Shown here in pieces: positions 56,735-64,000 of a stretch of DNA of 64,000 nt (the first letter of the stretch is position 1; the number at the start of each line of letters is the position of its first letter). The translations under genes were made by a program, and so were the position numbers. The notes under the pieces were generated by a model. It searched no databases and had not been told where the DNA came from. It worked only from the letters and a program-made list of their open reading frames with translations. The DNA lies in NCBI GenBank assembly GCA_038888615.1, contig JAWAID010000001.1, forward strand, positions 744,001-808,000. The letters are read 5' to 3'. This DNA is from Candidatus Korarchaeum sp. (lineage in GTDB: Archaea > Korarchaeota > Korarchaeia > Korarchaeales > Korarchaeaceae).

Positions 56735-58399
56735 TTGCGGGAAGCCATCTTCATATCTTTTTTAATTATACTCCTAATACCTGTAAATATTTCAACAATT
56801 CACGTCTATTCGTCACCTCCTAAAACCACTAACTTGAATATAACGAATGTATTAGATTCTTACCTGTCTGAGGAGAGGCCTACCGAGCAGCACGGGTCTG
56901 AGGACTACCTGTCCACCGGCTACACCGAAAGGCAGCGTAGGGGAAGCTGTTACGTAAAATGGGCTGCTACTTATTATGCTTGCGATATAATTTGCAACCG
57001 CATTAATGAGATAGTCGATATAAGGAACATGATTTTCCACTTCGATCTGGGCAGCGTGCCTCCGGGCTCGGAGGTGATGTCAGCACTACTGCGCCTACAC
57101 TCATATTCCCCCAGGGACGATATCCTCGTGTCCGTTTACGGCCTGAGCGAGAGCTTCTGGGAGAGCGGTGTCAATTGGCTGAGCCGAAACGGGACCATCC
57201 CGTGGAGGCAGCAGGGAGGCACGCATGAGCTCAAAGAACTGGAGAGGGGGACATTAGGTAGCTTCTCCAAAGGAGGCGGATACTACGTGTTCAACGTCAC
57301 GGATTACTACGCTAGAGTCCTCAGAGGGGAGATCGAAAATTACGGGATTCTAATAACTCCTTTCGTGACTGGGGCTCGTGAGGAATCCGAAGCCGTAAGG
57401 GTGCATCACTACGAAAATCCAGACATATGCAGAAAAGCCGAAAGGGACCCTAACTCCTTCTCCTTCCTCCTGAATCTGGATCGACCGAAGGAGCTATATG
57501 CCGTCTTCTACAGCAAGGAGCTGGCTTTGAGGGAGAAGGTGCCGGACTACTCCCCAACCCTCATGCTCAGGTTCAAGGGACCTTCGGTGCTACTGAGACC
57601 CTCGGCTGCGCAGCTCAGGATCAGGCCCGGAGGCGCCGCGAGCTTGGACATCCAGATAGATGGGACCTACAGAGGGCCCTTGGGCGTGACCCACGAGCTG
57701 AAAGGGGTTGAGGGCATAAAGGTTGAGATCACAGGAGACGTTAAGATGGGATCCACCCTCAAGGTGAGGATCACCTTGGGGAAGGACGTTCCGGCTGGGA
57801 GCTACGAGTTGAGGTTCGCTCCGGTCATCAGGGAGTACGATAACTCTTACTTCAGCGATATAGCTGAAGCGAAGGTAACGTTGAACGTGGAGAAAGCCCC
57901 CGAACAGTACAGGGACTTCTCCATGTACTGCTACACGGAGCAGGTGAACGTAACTAGGGGAGGAAGCGCTTCCTTCAGGGTTAACGTGGTCTACAGGGGA
58001 TCCTTCTGGGCTAAGGTAGCCCTATCCTCATCAGCCCCCCAAGGGCTCGTTCTGTCGTTTGATCCCGCTGAAGGGGTTCCGGACTTCGCATCCAACGTGA
58101 CCGTCAACGCTAGCGAGGACGCGCCTCTCGGCTTACACGAGGTGACCTTGATGGGGACCGGAGGCAACATAACGAGGAGCGTCAAGGTCAAGGTGAACGT
58201 GCTCGAGAGAACCGTAGTTCCTACACCGATCCCAACCACGACTAGGGAGACCCCTACGATGATGGAGACGAGTAGGACGACCAACATCACCACGACCGCT
58301 GAGGAGGGAAGTCCTTCCATCCTTTACATAGTCATCCCAATCCTCGCGCTAGCCCTCGTAGTCTCCGCGGTATTACTGAGGAGGAGAGTGACCCACTGA
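56735..58399 (+). CDS. Exported DNRLRE-type surface protein, tandem copy 2
   Basis: A 554-residue paralogue of the protein at 53990-55678 with the same order: signal peptide (LREAIFISFLIILLIPVNIS), DNRLRE-like domain (ERPTEQHGSEDYLSTGYTER, VPPGSEVMSALLRLHSYSPR, FNVTDYYARVLRGE), two beta-sandwich domains, a Thr-rich linker and an anchor helix (IVIPILALALVVSAVLLRR). The N-terminal half is well diverged from copy 1, with extra Cys residues (CYVKWAATYYACDIICN). The third domain is nearly identical at DNA level. The start is TTG 56735 after GGTGA. Confidence 0.82.
   Translation: MREAIFISFLIILLIPVNISTIHVYSSPPKTTNLNITNVLDSYLSEERPTEQHGSEDYLSTGYTERQRRGSCYVKWAATYYACDIICNRINEIVDIRNMIFHFDLGSVPPGSEVMSALLRLHSYSPRDDILVSVYGLSESFWESGVNWLSRNGTIPWRQQGGTHELKELERGTLGSFSKGGGYYVFNVTDYYARVLRGEIENYGILITPFVTGAREESEAVRVHHYENPDICRKAERDPNSFSFLLNLDRPKELYAVFYSKELALREKVPDYSPTLMLRFKGPSVLLRPSAAQLRIRPGGAASLDIQIDGTYRGPLGVTHELKGVEGIKVEITGDVKMGSTLKVRITLGKDVPAGSYELRFAPVIREYDNSYFSDIAEAKVTLNVEKAPEQYRDFSMYCYTEQVNVTRGGSASFRVNVVYRGSFWAKVALSSSAPQGLVLSFDPAEGVPDFASNVTVNASEDAPLGLHEVTLMGTGGNITRSVKVKVNVLERTVVPTPIPTTTRETPTMMETSRTTNITTTAEEGSPSILYIVIPILALALVVSAVLLRRRVTH
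57913..58221 (+). repeat. 309-bp near-identical repeat, copy 2
   Basis: This is the partner of 55183-55491 (constant offset 2730). The sharp contrast with the diverged flanks suggests recent gene conversion between the tandem genes. Confidence 0.85.
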
Positions 58400-58755
58400 A
58401 CTCATACCCATTTTTTAGCGTATAGACGCTCCGGGCCCGTATCCTCATCAAGGTACCCTTAATTGAGCGGCACGGGTCAGAGCCTCCGTCCGATGGAACT
58501 TAAGTAGGATCGGATCTCTCGATCAACTTGCTTTCCGCAAGCTATGAATGGGGAACCCTCTGATCCGTCGCTGCAACTATCCTGAGCCGCTTAACGTTAG
58601 ATTGCCCGTGATTACGGGTAAGAGCTCACCGCTACTTAGGGGGATGCTGACATAAGAGGCCGAGCCTGGGCTATTGCCACCGGGGGCCCTCTGGACTTCA
58701 ACTATCGGAAACGCTTATCTTTTTCAGTAGGGCGAGGGCCAGTGAGGTGTAGCTC
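58400..58755. other. 356-bp intergenic stretch, possible eroded third copy
   Basis: No intact gene. At about 58465-58500 the frame IERHGSEPPSDGT resembles the TEQHGSEDYLSTG phrase of the tandem genes. A TATA-like CTTATCTTTTT at 58711-58721 and GAGGTG at 58744-58749 serve the epimerase gene. Confidence 0.3.
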
Positions 58756-59880
58756 TTGCCCATCAGGAGGGTAGAGGTGTACACGGTCGAGCTTCCCTAC
58801 AGGAAGCCCTTCACGATATCCATGGGTACCTCCGTCAGCAGCACGGACGTGGTGGTCAAGCTGGTCGATGACGAGGGCAGGATCGGATGGGGCGAGGCCT
58901 CCCCGTCAAGGAGGGTGACTGGGGAGAGCGAGGACACCATCGTGGCGGCGATGAGGGTACTAGCTCCGCTGCTGGTGAACGAAGATCCCTTGGAAATAGA
59001 GAGGATTGAGGAGAAGATCTCCAAGGCGATCCTAGGGAACTCCGCCGCCAAGTTAGCGTTGGAAATGGCTGCGCTCGACCTCAAGGGGAAGTCACTGGGC
59101 GTGAGGCTGAGGGACATGCTGGGGGGCCACTCGGACAGAGTGGAGACGGACTTCACCATAGGCATAATGTCGCCTGAGGAGATGGCCTCGGACGCCGCTA
59201 AGCACGTAGAAGCCGGCTTCAGGATACTGAAGCTGAAGGTGGGAACGAATGTCAGCGAGGATATCGAGAGGGTCAAAGCCGTTAGGGATACTGTGGGTAG
59301 CGATGTGAGGATAAGGATAGACGCGAATCAAGGTTGGACCGTTAAACAAGCTAAGAGAGCCCTGAATGAAATGTACAGGTATGATGTCGAGTTGGCGGAG
59401 CAGCCCGTGAAGTGGTACGATTTAGAAGGAATGGCCGAACTCACTAGGACGAGTCCGATCCCCATAATGGCTGACGAATCCGTTCACTCGGCTAGGGACG
59501 CTCTGATAGTGGCTAAGATGAGAGCGGCTGACTACATAAACATAAAGCTCACCAAGGCGGGCGGACTGCTGGAAGCCAGGAGGATAGCGGCCGTGAGCGA
59601 AGCCGCGGGCATCCCAAACATGATAGGGTGCATGATGGAGGGTGGTGTGAGCATAACAGCAGCTGTACACTTCGCTACAGCGACTAGGAACGTGGTGACG
59701 ACGGATTTGGATTCCGACATCTCTCTGAAGGAGGACTTCGTCGAAGGAGGGGCTAGGTGCGAGAACGGCTTCAGGATCCTACCTGAGGGGCCCGGGCTCG
59801 GCAACCTGAGGGTCAAGGAGGAGAAGCTCAAGTTGGTGGCTGTATTCGAGGAGGGGAGGGAGGCCACGACTCCCCTTTGA
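58756..59880 (+). CDS. Dipeptide epimerase-like enolase-superfamily enzyme
   Basis: A 374-residue MR/MLE-type enzyme. The capping domain opens VEVYTVELPYRKPFTISMGT. The barrel has the KxK acid/base motif in ILKLKVGTNVSED near 160, metal ligands in RIRIDANQGW (Asp), ELAEQPVKW (Glu) and IPIMADESVHS (Asp-Glu), and the second Lys in YINIKLTKAGG near 262. This layout is that of L-Ala-D/L-Glu and other dipeptide epimerases. Substrate choice needs more than motifs. TTG 58756 follows GAGGTG. A peptide-using lifestyle fits. Confidence 0.87.
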   Translation: MPIRRVEVYTVELPYRKPFTISMGTSVSSTDVVVKLVDDEGRIGWGEASPSRRVTGESEDTIVAAMRVLAPLLVNEDPLEIERIEEKISKAILGNSAAKLALEMAALDLKGKSLGVRLRDMLGGHSDRVETDFTIGIMSPEEMASDAAKHVEAGFRILKLKVGTNVSEDIERVKAVRDTVGSDVRIRIDANQGWTVKQAKRALNEMYRYDVELAEQPVKWYDLEGMAELTRTSPIPIMADESVHSARDALIVAKMRAADYINIKLTKAGGLLEARRIAAVSEAAGIPNMIGCMMEGGVSITAAVHFATATRNVVTTDLDSDISLKEDFVEGGARCENGFRILPEGPGLGNLRVKEEKLKLVAVFEEGREATTPL

Positions 59881-59946
59881 GCTGAGGACTTCCGGTTCCG
59901 GAGCTCCCCCTTCAACGTTTTAAATCGGGATGGGAACATAAGCCCT

Positions 59947-60813
59947 ATGCCCGAGATCTGGGAACGCGTTGGAAACACCCCCTTGATCGAGGCCGACGGC
60001 GTGTTCTTCAAGCTGGAGTACCTTAACCCTGGAGGAAGCCACAAGGACAGGATGGCCGTCTCGATGCTCCTCGATCTCATCGACAGGAGGGGGAGAGGGG
60101 GAGCGGTAGTCGAAGCCACCAGCGGGTGCACGGGGGTATCGCTGTCCCTGCACGGGAGGGCCATGGGGTTCGATGTATACGTGGCGGTGAAGGAGGACGC
60201 CAGCCCGATCAAGATAGCCCTGATGAGGAGACTGGGGGCTAAGGTGTACACCTGCCCGAACGTTCCCCCTGAGGATCCGAGGAGCGTGAAGTCCGTAGCT
60301 GAGAGGATCGCTAAGGAGAGGGGCGCTACCTTCCTGATGCAGGACTCCAATCCAGCTAACCCGAGGGGACAGCAGAGGATGGGTGAGGAGATTCTGGAGA
60401 GCCTGAGGAGGGTGGACGTGTTCGTGATGGGGGTGGGCACCGGAGGAACGATAACGGGCGTAGGTAGGCTCCTGAAGAGGGAGTTCGGAACTAGAATAAT
60501 AGCTGTCACTTCAAAGGGATCCGAGCTGGCTAAGAAGTTCGGGTTCGCCGATAGCTTCGAAGGGGAGGTGGAGGGCTACGACTCCTACCATGTGCCCGCT
60601 AACCTGGATCTGAGCTTGGTGGACGAGGTCTATCAGGTGAGCAGGGCCGAGGCCTTGGAGTGGGCATCCAGGCTGGCTGAGAAAGGGGTTATGGCTGGCA
60701 TGTCCACCGGGGCTCATTACTTAGCTTCCCTATACGCTAAGAGGAAGTACGGTGGGACAGTGGTGACGGTGGCAGCTGATCACATACTGTTTCACCCCCA
60801 ACTGCTCAAGTGA
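59947..60813 (+). CDS. Cysteine synthase-like fold-type II PLP enzyme with unusual Asn-loop
   Basis: A 288-residue enzyme of the CysK/CBS group. LEYLNPGGSHKDRMAVSMLL near 23-42 carries the PLP Lys. The phosphate-binding GVGTGGTITGVGRLL is near 165. The substrate loop reads EATSGCTGVSLSLHG where the family has TSGNTG, so the Asn that contacts the PLP O3' and the substrate is Cys. The C-terminal PLP-ring Ser is replaced or missing near VAADHILFH. It may synthesise cysteine from O-acetyl- or O-phosphoserine, or catalyse another beta-replacement. Confidence 0.82.
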   Translation: MPEIWERVGNTPLIEADGVFFKLEYLNPGGSHKDRMAVSMLLDLIDRRGRGGAVVEATSGCTGVSLSLHGRAMGFDVYVAVKEDASPIKIALMRRLGAKVYTCPNVPPEDPRSVKSVAERIAKERGATFLMQDSNPANPRGQQRMGEEILESLRRVDVFVMGVGTGGTITGVGRLLKREFGTRIIAVTSKGSELAKKFGFADSFEGEVEGYDSYHVPANLDLSLVDEVYQVSRAEALEWASRLAEKGVMAGMSTGAHYLASLYAKRKYGGTVVTVAADHILFHPQLLK

Positions 60814-60872
60814 TTCGGGGGAAATCGCACCTTATAATGCGCATTTTTAAATGCATCCTTCGGCCATGCCTC

Positions 60873-61724
60873 ATGAAGCGTCTACTGGTGTTGGTGATAG
60901 TGGCAGCTCTGCTCCTAACCGGTTACCTCACTTACCAGCTGGTGTTCGAGGGAAGGGTCCCTGAAGGTAGGGAGCAGCTCTATCCGAGCGTACCTCAAGC
61001 CATGCCCGCTGCCACGCAGGCCTTGGTCAAGGAATCCTCCCAGCAGGTCTCAGTCCAGTACTCACAGCTCAGGAACGTGACCATAAGCGTCTACGTGAGG
61101 CTTCAAGTGAGCGATGTTAACTCGGCCTATTACAGGCTCTCCGAAGTAGCTTCTAGGTACGGAGGCTACGTTCAGGGTTCATCTGTTTACGAGGGAGGTG
61201 GTTACCTCACGCTCAGGGTGCCGGCCGCAAGGCTCGAGAGCGCCTTGAGTGAGGTCAAATCCGTGGGGAAGGCTGAGAGGGAGGAGAGGAAAGTTGAGGA
61301 TGTTACGGAGCAGGTGATGGATATTGAGACGAGGCTGAGGAACCTGAGGGCTACTGAGAGCAGGTTGCTTGAGCTCTTAAATAGGGCTGAGAAGGTGAGC
61401 GATATAATAGAGATAGAGGACAAGCTCTCTCAAATCAGACAACAGATAGAGTGGCTTGAGGCCGCGAGGAGAAACCTCCAGCTCATGGTAAACTACGCCA
61501 CCATAAGCGTGGAGCTCAGGAAAGCCGGTTACGTAGCTCCTGAGGAGGATCCCCTGAACAGGATCTGGGATGACGCTAGGAAGGCCTTCATAGGCTCCCT
61601 CTACCTGTTAGTCGTCGGAATAGCTTTTCTGGCGCTCCCACTCTCCCTCATAGTGGTGGCTTACCTGATCTACGGGAAGCTCAGATCCCTTAGGAATCGC
61701 GGGACGAAGCAAGTTCCCCAATAA
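60873..61724 (+). CDS. DUF4349 membrane-anchored coiled-coil protein
   Basis: About 283 residues. ATG 60873 starts an N-terminal anchor (MKRLLVLVIVAALLLTGYLT) 26 nt after the TATA-like ATTTTTAAAT at 60843-60852. The body fits DUF4349: VTISVYVRLQVSDVNSAYYR, VASRYGGYVQGSSVYEGGGY and LTLRVPAARLESALSEVKSV. A long coiled coil follows (about 160-225), then a C-terminal helix (LYLLVVGIAFLALPLSLIVV). The domain probably faces outside, and its function is unknown. The 3' end overlaps the convergent glycosyltransferase gene by 35 bp. Confidence 0.85.
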   Translation: MKRLLVLVIVAALLLTGYLTYQLVFEGRVPEGREQLYPSVPQAMPAATQALVKESSQQVSVQYSQLRNVTISVYVRLQVSDVNSAYYRLSEVASRYGGYVQGSSVYEGGGYLTLRVPAARLESALSEVKSVGKAEREERKVEDVTEQVMDIETRLRNLRATESRLLELLNRAEKVSDIIEIEDKLSQIRQQIEWLEAARRNLQLMVNYATISVELRKAGYVAPEEDPLNRIWDDARKAFIGSLYLLVVGIAFLALPLSLIVVAYLIYGKLRSLRNRGTKQVPQ

Positions 61725-62796
61725 CCTCTTTGTATAGGTCCAGTATCCTCCTCCCCACCACCCTTATATCGTAAAGCTCCTCAACAAGCTTCCTGTTGTT
61801 CCTGAGCATCTCCCCAAGCTCCTCGGATTTGAGCTTGGCTAGGGCACGGTTCAGGGATCCCTTAACGCTAGGCTCGTAGAAGAGGGCATTCCCGCTGAAG
61901 AGCTCCCTGTGGACCTCTATGTTGGACAGTATCACGGGCTTCCCCATGGCCATCGCCTCTAAGACAACGGTGGGGAAGCCCTCGCTCCTCGACGGGAGGA
62001 TGAAGGCATCGGAGCTCATAGCGTAAGGGACCCAATCCTCCCTTCTCAACCTCCCTAGGAACCTCACCTTCATCCCCCTAGCTAACCGAGCGAGCCTCTT
62101 CCTCAGGGGACCTTCTCCAACTACCCAGAGGGAGACGTCGGTCTCAACGCTCCTGAGGTCGGTTAACAGGCTCTCTAGGTTCTTAGCCTCAACTAACCCA
62201 CCCACGAATATCAACTGAACCTCCCCCTCCCTATCGACGGGTTCGGATCTCCTCAAGATGCCATCCACCTCCTCCACGTCCACGAAGTTGGGGATCACGA
62301 AGACCCTCTCGTGGTCGATCCCTCGCGTGATGATCACCCTCCTATCCGCTTCATTCAGGGCTATGAAGGCCGCAGCCTCCCTAACGATCCTAAATGAGAT
62401 CCTCTCGTGTAATTCAGCTAGGATAGAGGCTATTCCCGTGTAGAAGGCCCTTCCATGCAGCGTTATCACTACCCTACTCTTATCAGCGAAAGGGTAGGTC
62501 AACAGCGTCGTGAAGGTGTAGACCGAGTGCATGTGAATCGCATCGAAATCCCTCACGATCCTCCTCGAGATCAAGGGGAGGCTGAAGGGTATCGGGTTCC
62601 GTAGAGGCTCCAATGAGGACCTAAGCCTTATCACGGTGTATCCATCCTCCTCACAAACACCCACGCGTTCACGAGACGTCGTTAGCACTACCACGTCATG
62701 GCCCCGAGACGATAGGAACTTGGACAACCTCTGCACGTGGTACTCAACGCCTCCCGGGTGCGGCGGGAAGCGGTGACAGACTTGAAGCACCCTCAT
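61690..62796 (-). CDS. GT4-family glycosyltransferase
   Basis: A 368-residue GT-B enzyme. The acceptor domain opens MRVLQVCHRFPPHPGGVEYH with the glycine-rich loop, then ITLHGRAFYTGI near 112. The donor domain has QLIFVGGLVEAKNLESLL near 210 and the EX7E motif in SRSEGFPTVVLEAMAMGKPV near 290. Members transfer sugars from nucleotide donors to lipid or glycan acceptors. With many surface proteins nearby, a role in glycosylation is reasonable but not shown. Confidence 0.9.
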   Translation of the reverse strand: MRVLQVCHRFPPHPGGVEYHVQRLSKFLSSRGHDVVVLTTSRERVGVCEEDGYTVIRLRSSLEPLRNPIPFSLPLISRRIVRDFDAIHMHSVYTFTTLLTYPFADKSRVVITLHGRAFYTGIASILAELHERISFRIVREAAAFIALNEADRRVIITRGIDHERVFVIPNFVDVEEVDGILRRSEPVDREGEVQLIFVGGLVEAKNLESLLTDLRSVETDVSLWVVGEGPLRKRLARLARGMKVRFLGRLRREDWVPYAMSSDAFILPSRSEGFPTVVLEAMAMGKPVILSNIEVHRELFSGNALFYEPSVKGSLNRALAKLKSEELGEMLRNNRKLVEELYDIRVVGRRILDLYKEVIGELASSRDS

Positions 62797-62808
62797 CGAT
62801 CTCCCCGC

Positions 62809-63891
62809 TCATATTAAGAGGAGGCCTCCGCTGGTGCGACATCTTCCCACGATGGGTATCAGCTCCCCGCAGTTGGGGCACCTCCCATCCTCGGTCAGGT
62901 TGCACCTCTCGATCGAGAAGCCGTACCTCCTTATCAGCAAGGTCCCGCACTCAGGGCAGTAGGTGTTCTCCGATGGATCGCCCGGAACGTTCCCAGCGTA
63001 AACGTACTTAACTCCCTCCTCCTTAGCGATCTTAACAGCTCTCCTTATCGTGTCTACGGGAGTCGGAGGGACCCTCTTCATCCTGTAATGAGGGAAGAAC
63101 CTCGAGAAGTGAACGGGGGTGTCGCTACTCACTTCCCTCACGACCCACCTCGAGAATGCCCTTATCTCATCCTCCCCATCGTTGTACCCAGGTATTATTA
63201 AGTAAGTGAGTTCCACGTGCTTACCGGCTCTCTTAAGAGCGATTACAGTATCCAAGACGGGTTTTAGGAAGGGGGCCTTAGCTACCCTTCTGTAGAAGTC
63301 ATCCGTGAAGGCCTTCACGTCCACGTTGGCCGCGTCTATCAACGGTATGAGCCTCTCCCTCGCTTCCTCGCTCCAGTATCCATTGGTAACGCTCACAGTA
63401 GCTAACCTATTCCTCCTAGCGAGCTCAGCGGTCTCGCACACCCACTCCATGCTCACTACGGTTGGCTCGTTGTAGGTGAAAGCGATGCTGGAAGCTCCGT
63501 AATTCAGGGCCTCCTCAATCGCTTCCTCGGGTGGTAGGTAAGTGAGGTGGGTGAAGCTCTCCGGCTCGGACTGGCTTATAACCCAGTTCTGACAGTGCTC
63601 GCAGAAGAGGTTGCATCCGACCGTCCCTATGCTGTAGGTCCTGCTACCCGGCATGAAGTGGAAGAGGGGCTTCTTCTCTATGGGGTCCATGGCTACACCG
63701 CTCATCATCCCGTAGTTGACCTCGCAGAGGGTACCCTCAACGTTCAGCTTAGATTTGCAGAGCCCGTACATCCCCTCGGGGATAACGCACTTCCTAGGGC
63801 ATGCTAAACACCTCACTCTACCATCTCTTAAGCTTTCCTGAAGCTTAGCCCTCACCCTGTGAGCTCCCCCATTCGGGCAATCCTCAACCAT
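62809..63891 (-). CDS. AmmeMemoRadiSam-system radical SAM enzyme
   Basis: A 360-residue PFL-activase-like protein. An N-terminal Cys group (CLACPRKCVIPEGMYGLCKS) precedes the radical-SAM motif in TVGCNLFCEHCQNWVIS near 92 (CxxxCxxC). Later features are IAFTYNEPTVVSMEW, ANVDVKAFTDDFYR and HFSRFFPHYRM, all hallmarks of the AmmeMemoRadiSam radical enzyme. A C-terminal zinc-ribbon-like pair (YCPECGTLL and RCPNCGELIP) ends it. The usual Memo and AMMECR1 partners are not adjacent in the window. The modification target is unknown. Confidence 0.9.
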   Translation of the reverse strand: MVEDCPNGGAHRVRAKLQESLRDGRVRCLACPRKCVIPEGMYGLCKSKLNVEGTLCEVNYGMMSGVAMDPIEKKPLFHFMPGSRTYSIGTVGCNLFCEHCQNWVISQSEPESFTHLTYLPPEEAIEEALNYGASSIAFTYNEPTVVSMEWVCETAELARRNRLATVSVTNGYWSEEARERLIPLIDAANVDVKAFTDDFYRRVAKAPFLKPVLDTVIALKRAGKHVELTYLIIPGYNDGEDEIRAFSRWVVREVSSDTPVHFSRFFPHYRMKRVPPTPVDTIRRAVKIAKEEGVKYVYAGNVPGDPSENTYCPECGTLLIRRYGFSIERCNLTEDGRCPNCGELIPIVGRCRTSGGLLLI

Positions 63892-64000
63892 CGCTGAATC
63901 GTCAAATGAGCCCTGATAAACTTTTCATGAGGGCTTCTCGGACCTCTTGGGTTGCTGATCACTCAAAGCTCAACGGACCTAAGACTTAATGGCGCTCAAT
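63892..64000. other. Window-end intergenic sequence
   Basis: This is the upstream region of the radical SAM gene. AAACTTTTCATG near 63918-63929 is AT-rich but no clear TATA box is visible. No gene begins here on the plus strand before the window ends. Confidence 0.3.

Noticed and set aside
1-64000. tRNA, rRNA, SRP and RNase P RNA genes
   Set aside because: I looked in the gaps for GGTTCRA-type T-loops, CCA-adjacent stems and the conserved cores of the large RNAs and found none that fold correctly. Intron-containing or split tRNAs could be missed by eye.
1-64000. CRISPR arrays, transposases, integrases, toxin-antitoxin pairs
   Set aside because: No regularly spaced repeats and no such proteins are visible. 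The DNRLRE repeat is a gene duplication, not a mobile element.

Overview
The window looks like a hyperthermophilic archaeal chromosome, probably a korarchaeote close to Candidatus Korarchaeum. That lineage call is inference from gene style, not from a search. The signs are purine-rich coding strands with AGG/AGA arginine, TATA boxes 24-27 nt before many start codons (leaderless mRNAs), GGTGA ribosome sites on internal genes, and archaeal families such as AlaX, MTH1187, SpoIIM, PPP phosphatase and AmmeMemoRadiSam. I see no tRNA, rRNA, CRISPR array, transposase or integrase. About 60 protein genes are packed tightly, with many ATGA overlaps and short convergent overlaps.

1-8.7 kb: lutB(partial)-lutA face a tusA-SQR-DUF1641 operon across a palindromic site. 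Then come a cystathionine-gamma-synthase-type enzyme divergent from an HTH-CBS regulator with a 20-bp palindrome at its start, an RDD-SpoIIM membrane protein, a thioredoxin-like protein, an HD hydrolase and a DsrE-like protein. This stretch is rich in sulfur and thiol chemistry. 8.9-14.9 kb: a membrane protein, NAD synthetase, family-4 uracil-DNA glycosylase, glutamine synthetase, a large surface protein and a QueG-like iron-sulfur protein.

15-19 kb: a four-gene operon of Re-citrate-synthase type synthase, aconitase-like large and small subunits and an isocitrate-type dehydrogenase. It reads as a complete oxaloacetate to 2-oxoglutarate route. 19-27 kb: PEBP protein, a RecB-like nuclease with a KaiC-like ATPase, a methyltransferase, MTH1187, a saccharopine-dehydrogenase-like protein with an apparent ATT start, and an AlaX-PPP phosphatase-TlpA-CPBP/DUF59 operon. 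27-39 kb: exported proteins (CARDB-like, a VirB2/CedA1-like two-helix protein, DNRLRE type), nitrilase, spermidine synthase, a transglutaminase-aroC-chorismate mutase/aminotransferase-tyrA cluster and malic enzyme. A 0.7-kb AT-rich gap with GC-rich islands follows.

39.5-53 kb: a small membrane protein, MFS transporter, membrane pyrophosphatase, cysS, an exported SagB-type nitroreductase module with its own regulator and palindrome, serS, a GlcD plus permuted CCG/Fe-S pair, and thrS. 53-58.4 kb: a tandem duplication of DNRLRE surface-protein genes whose C-terminal coding segments are nearly identical, separated by two gene relics. 58.7-64 kb: dipeptide epimerase, a CysK-like PLP enzyme, DUF4349, a GT4 glycosyltransferase and the AmmeMemoRadiSam radical-SAM enzyme.

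Together the genes suggest an anaerobic heterotroph that uses amino and hydroxy acids, keeps a pyrophosphate-driven membrane pump, makes 2-oxoglutarate and aromatic amino acids, and carries many glycosylatable cell-surface proteins.
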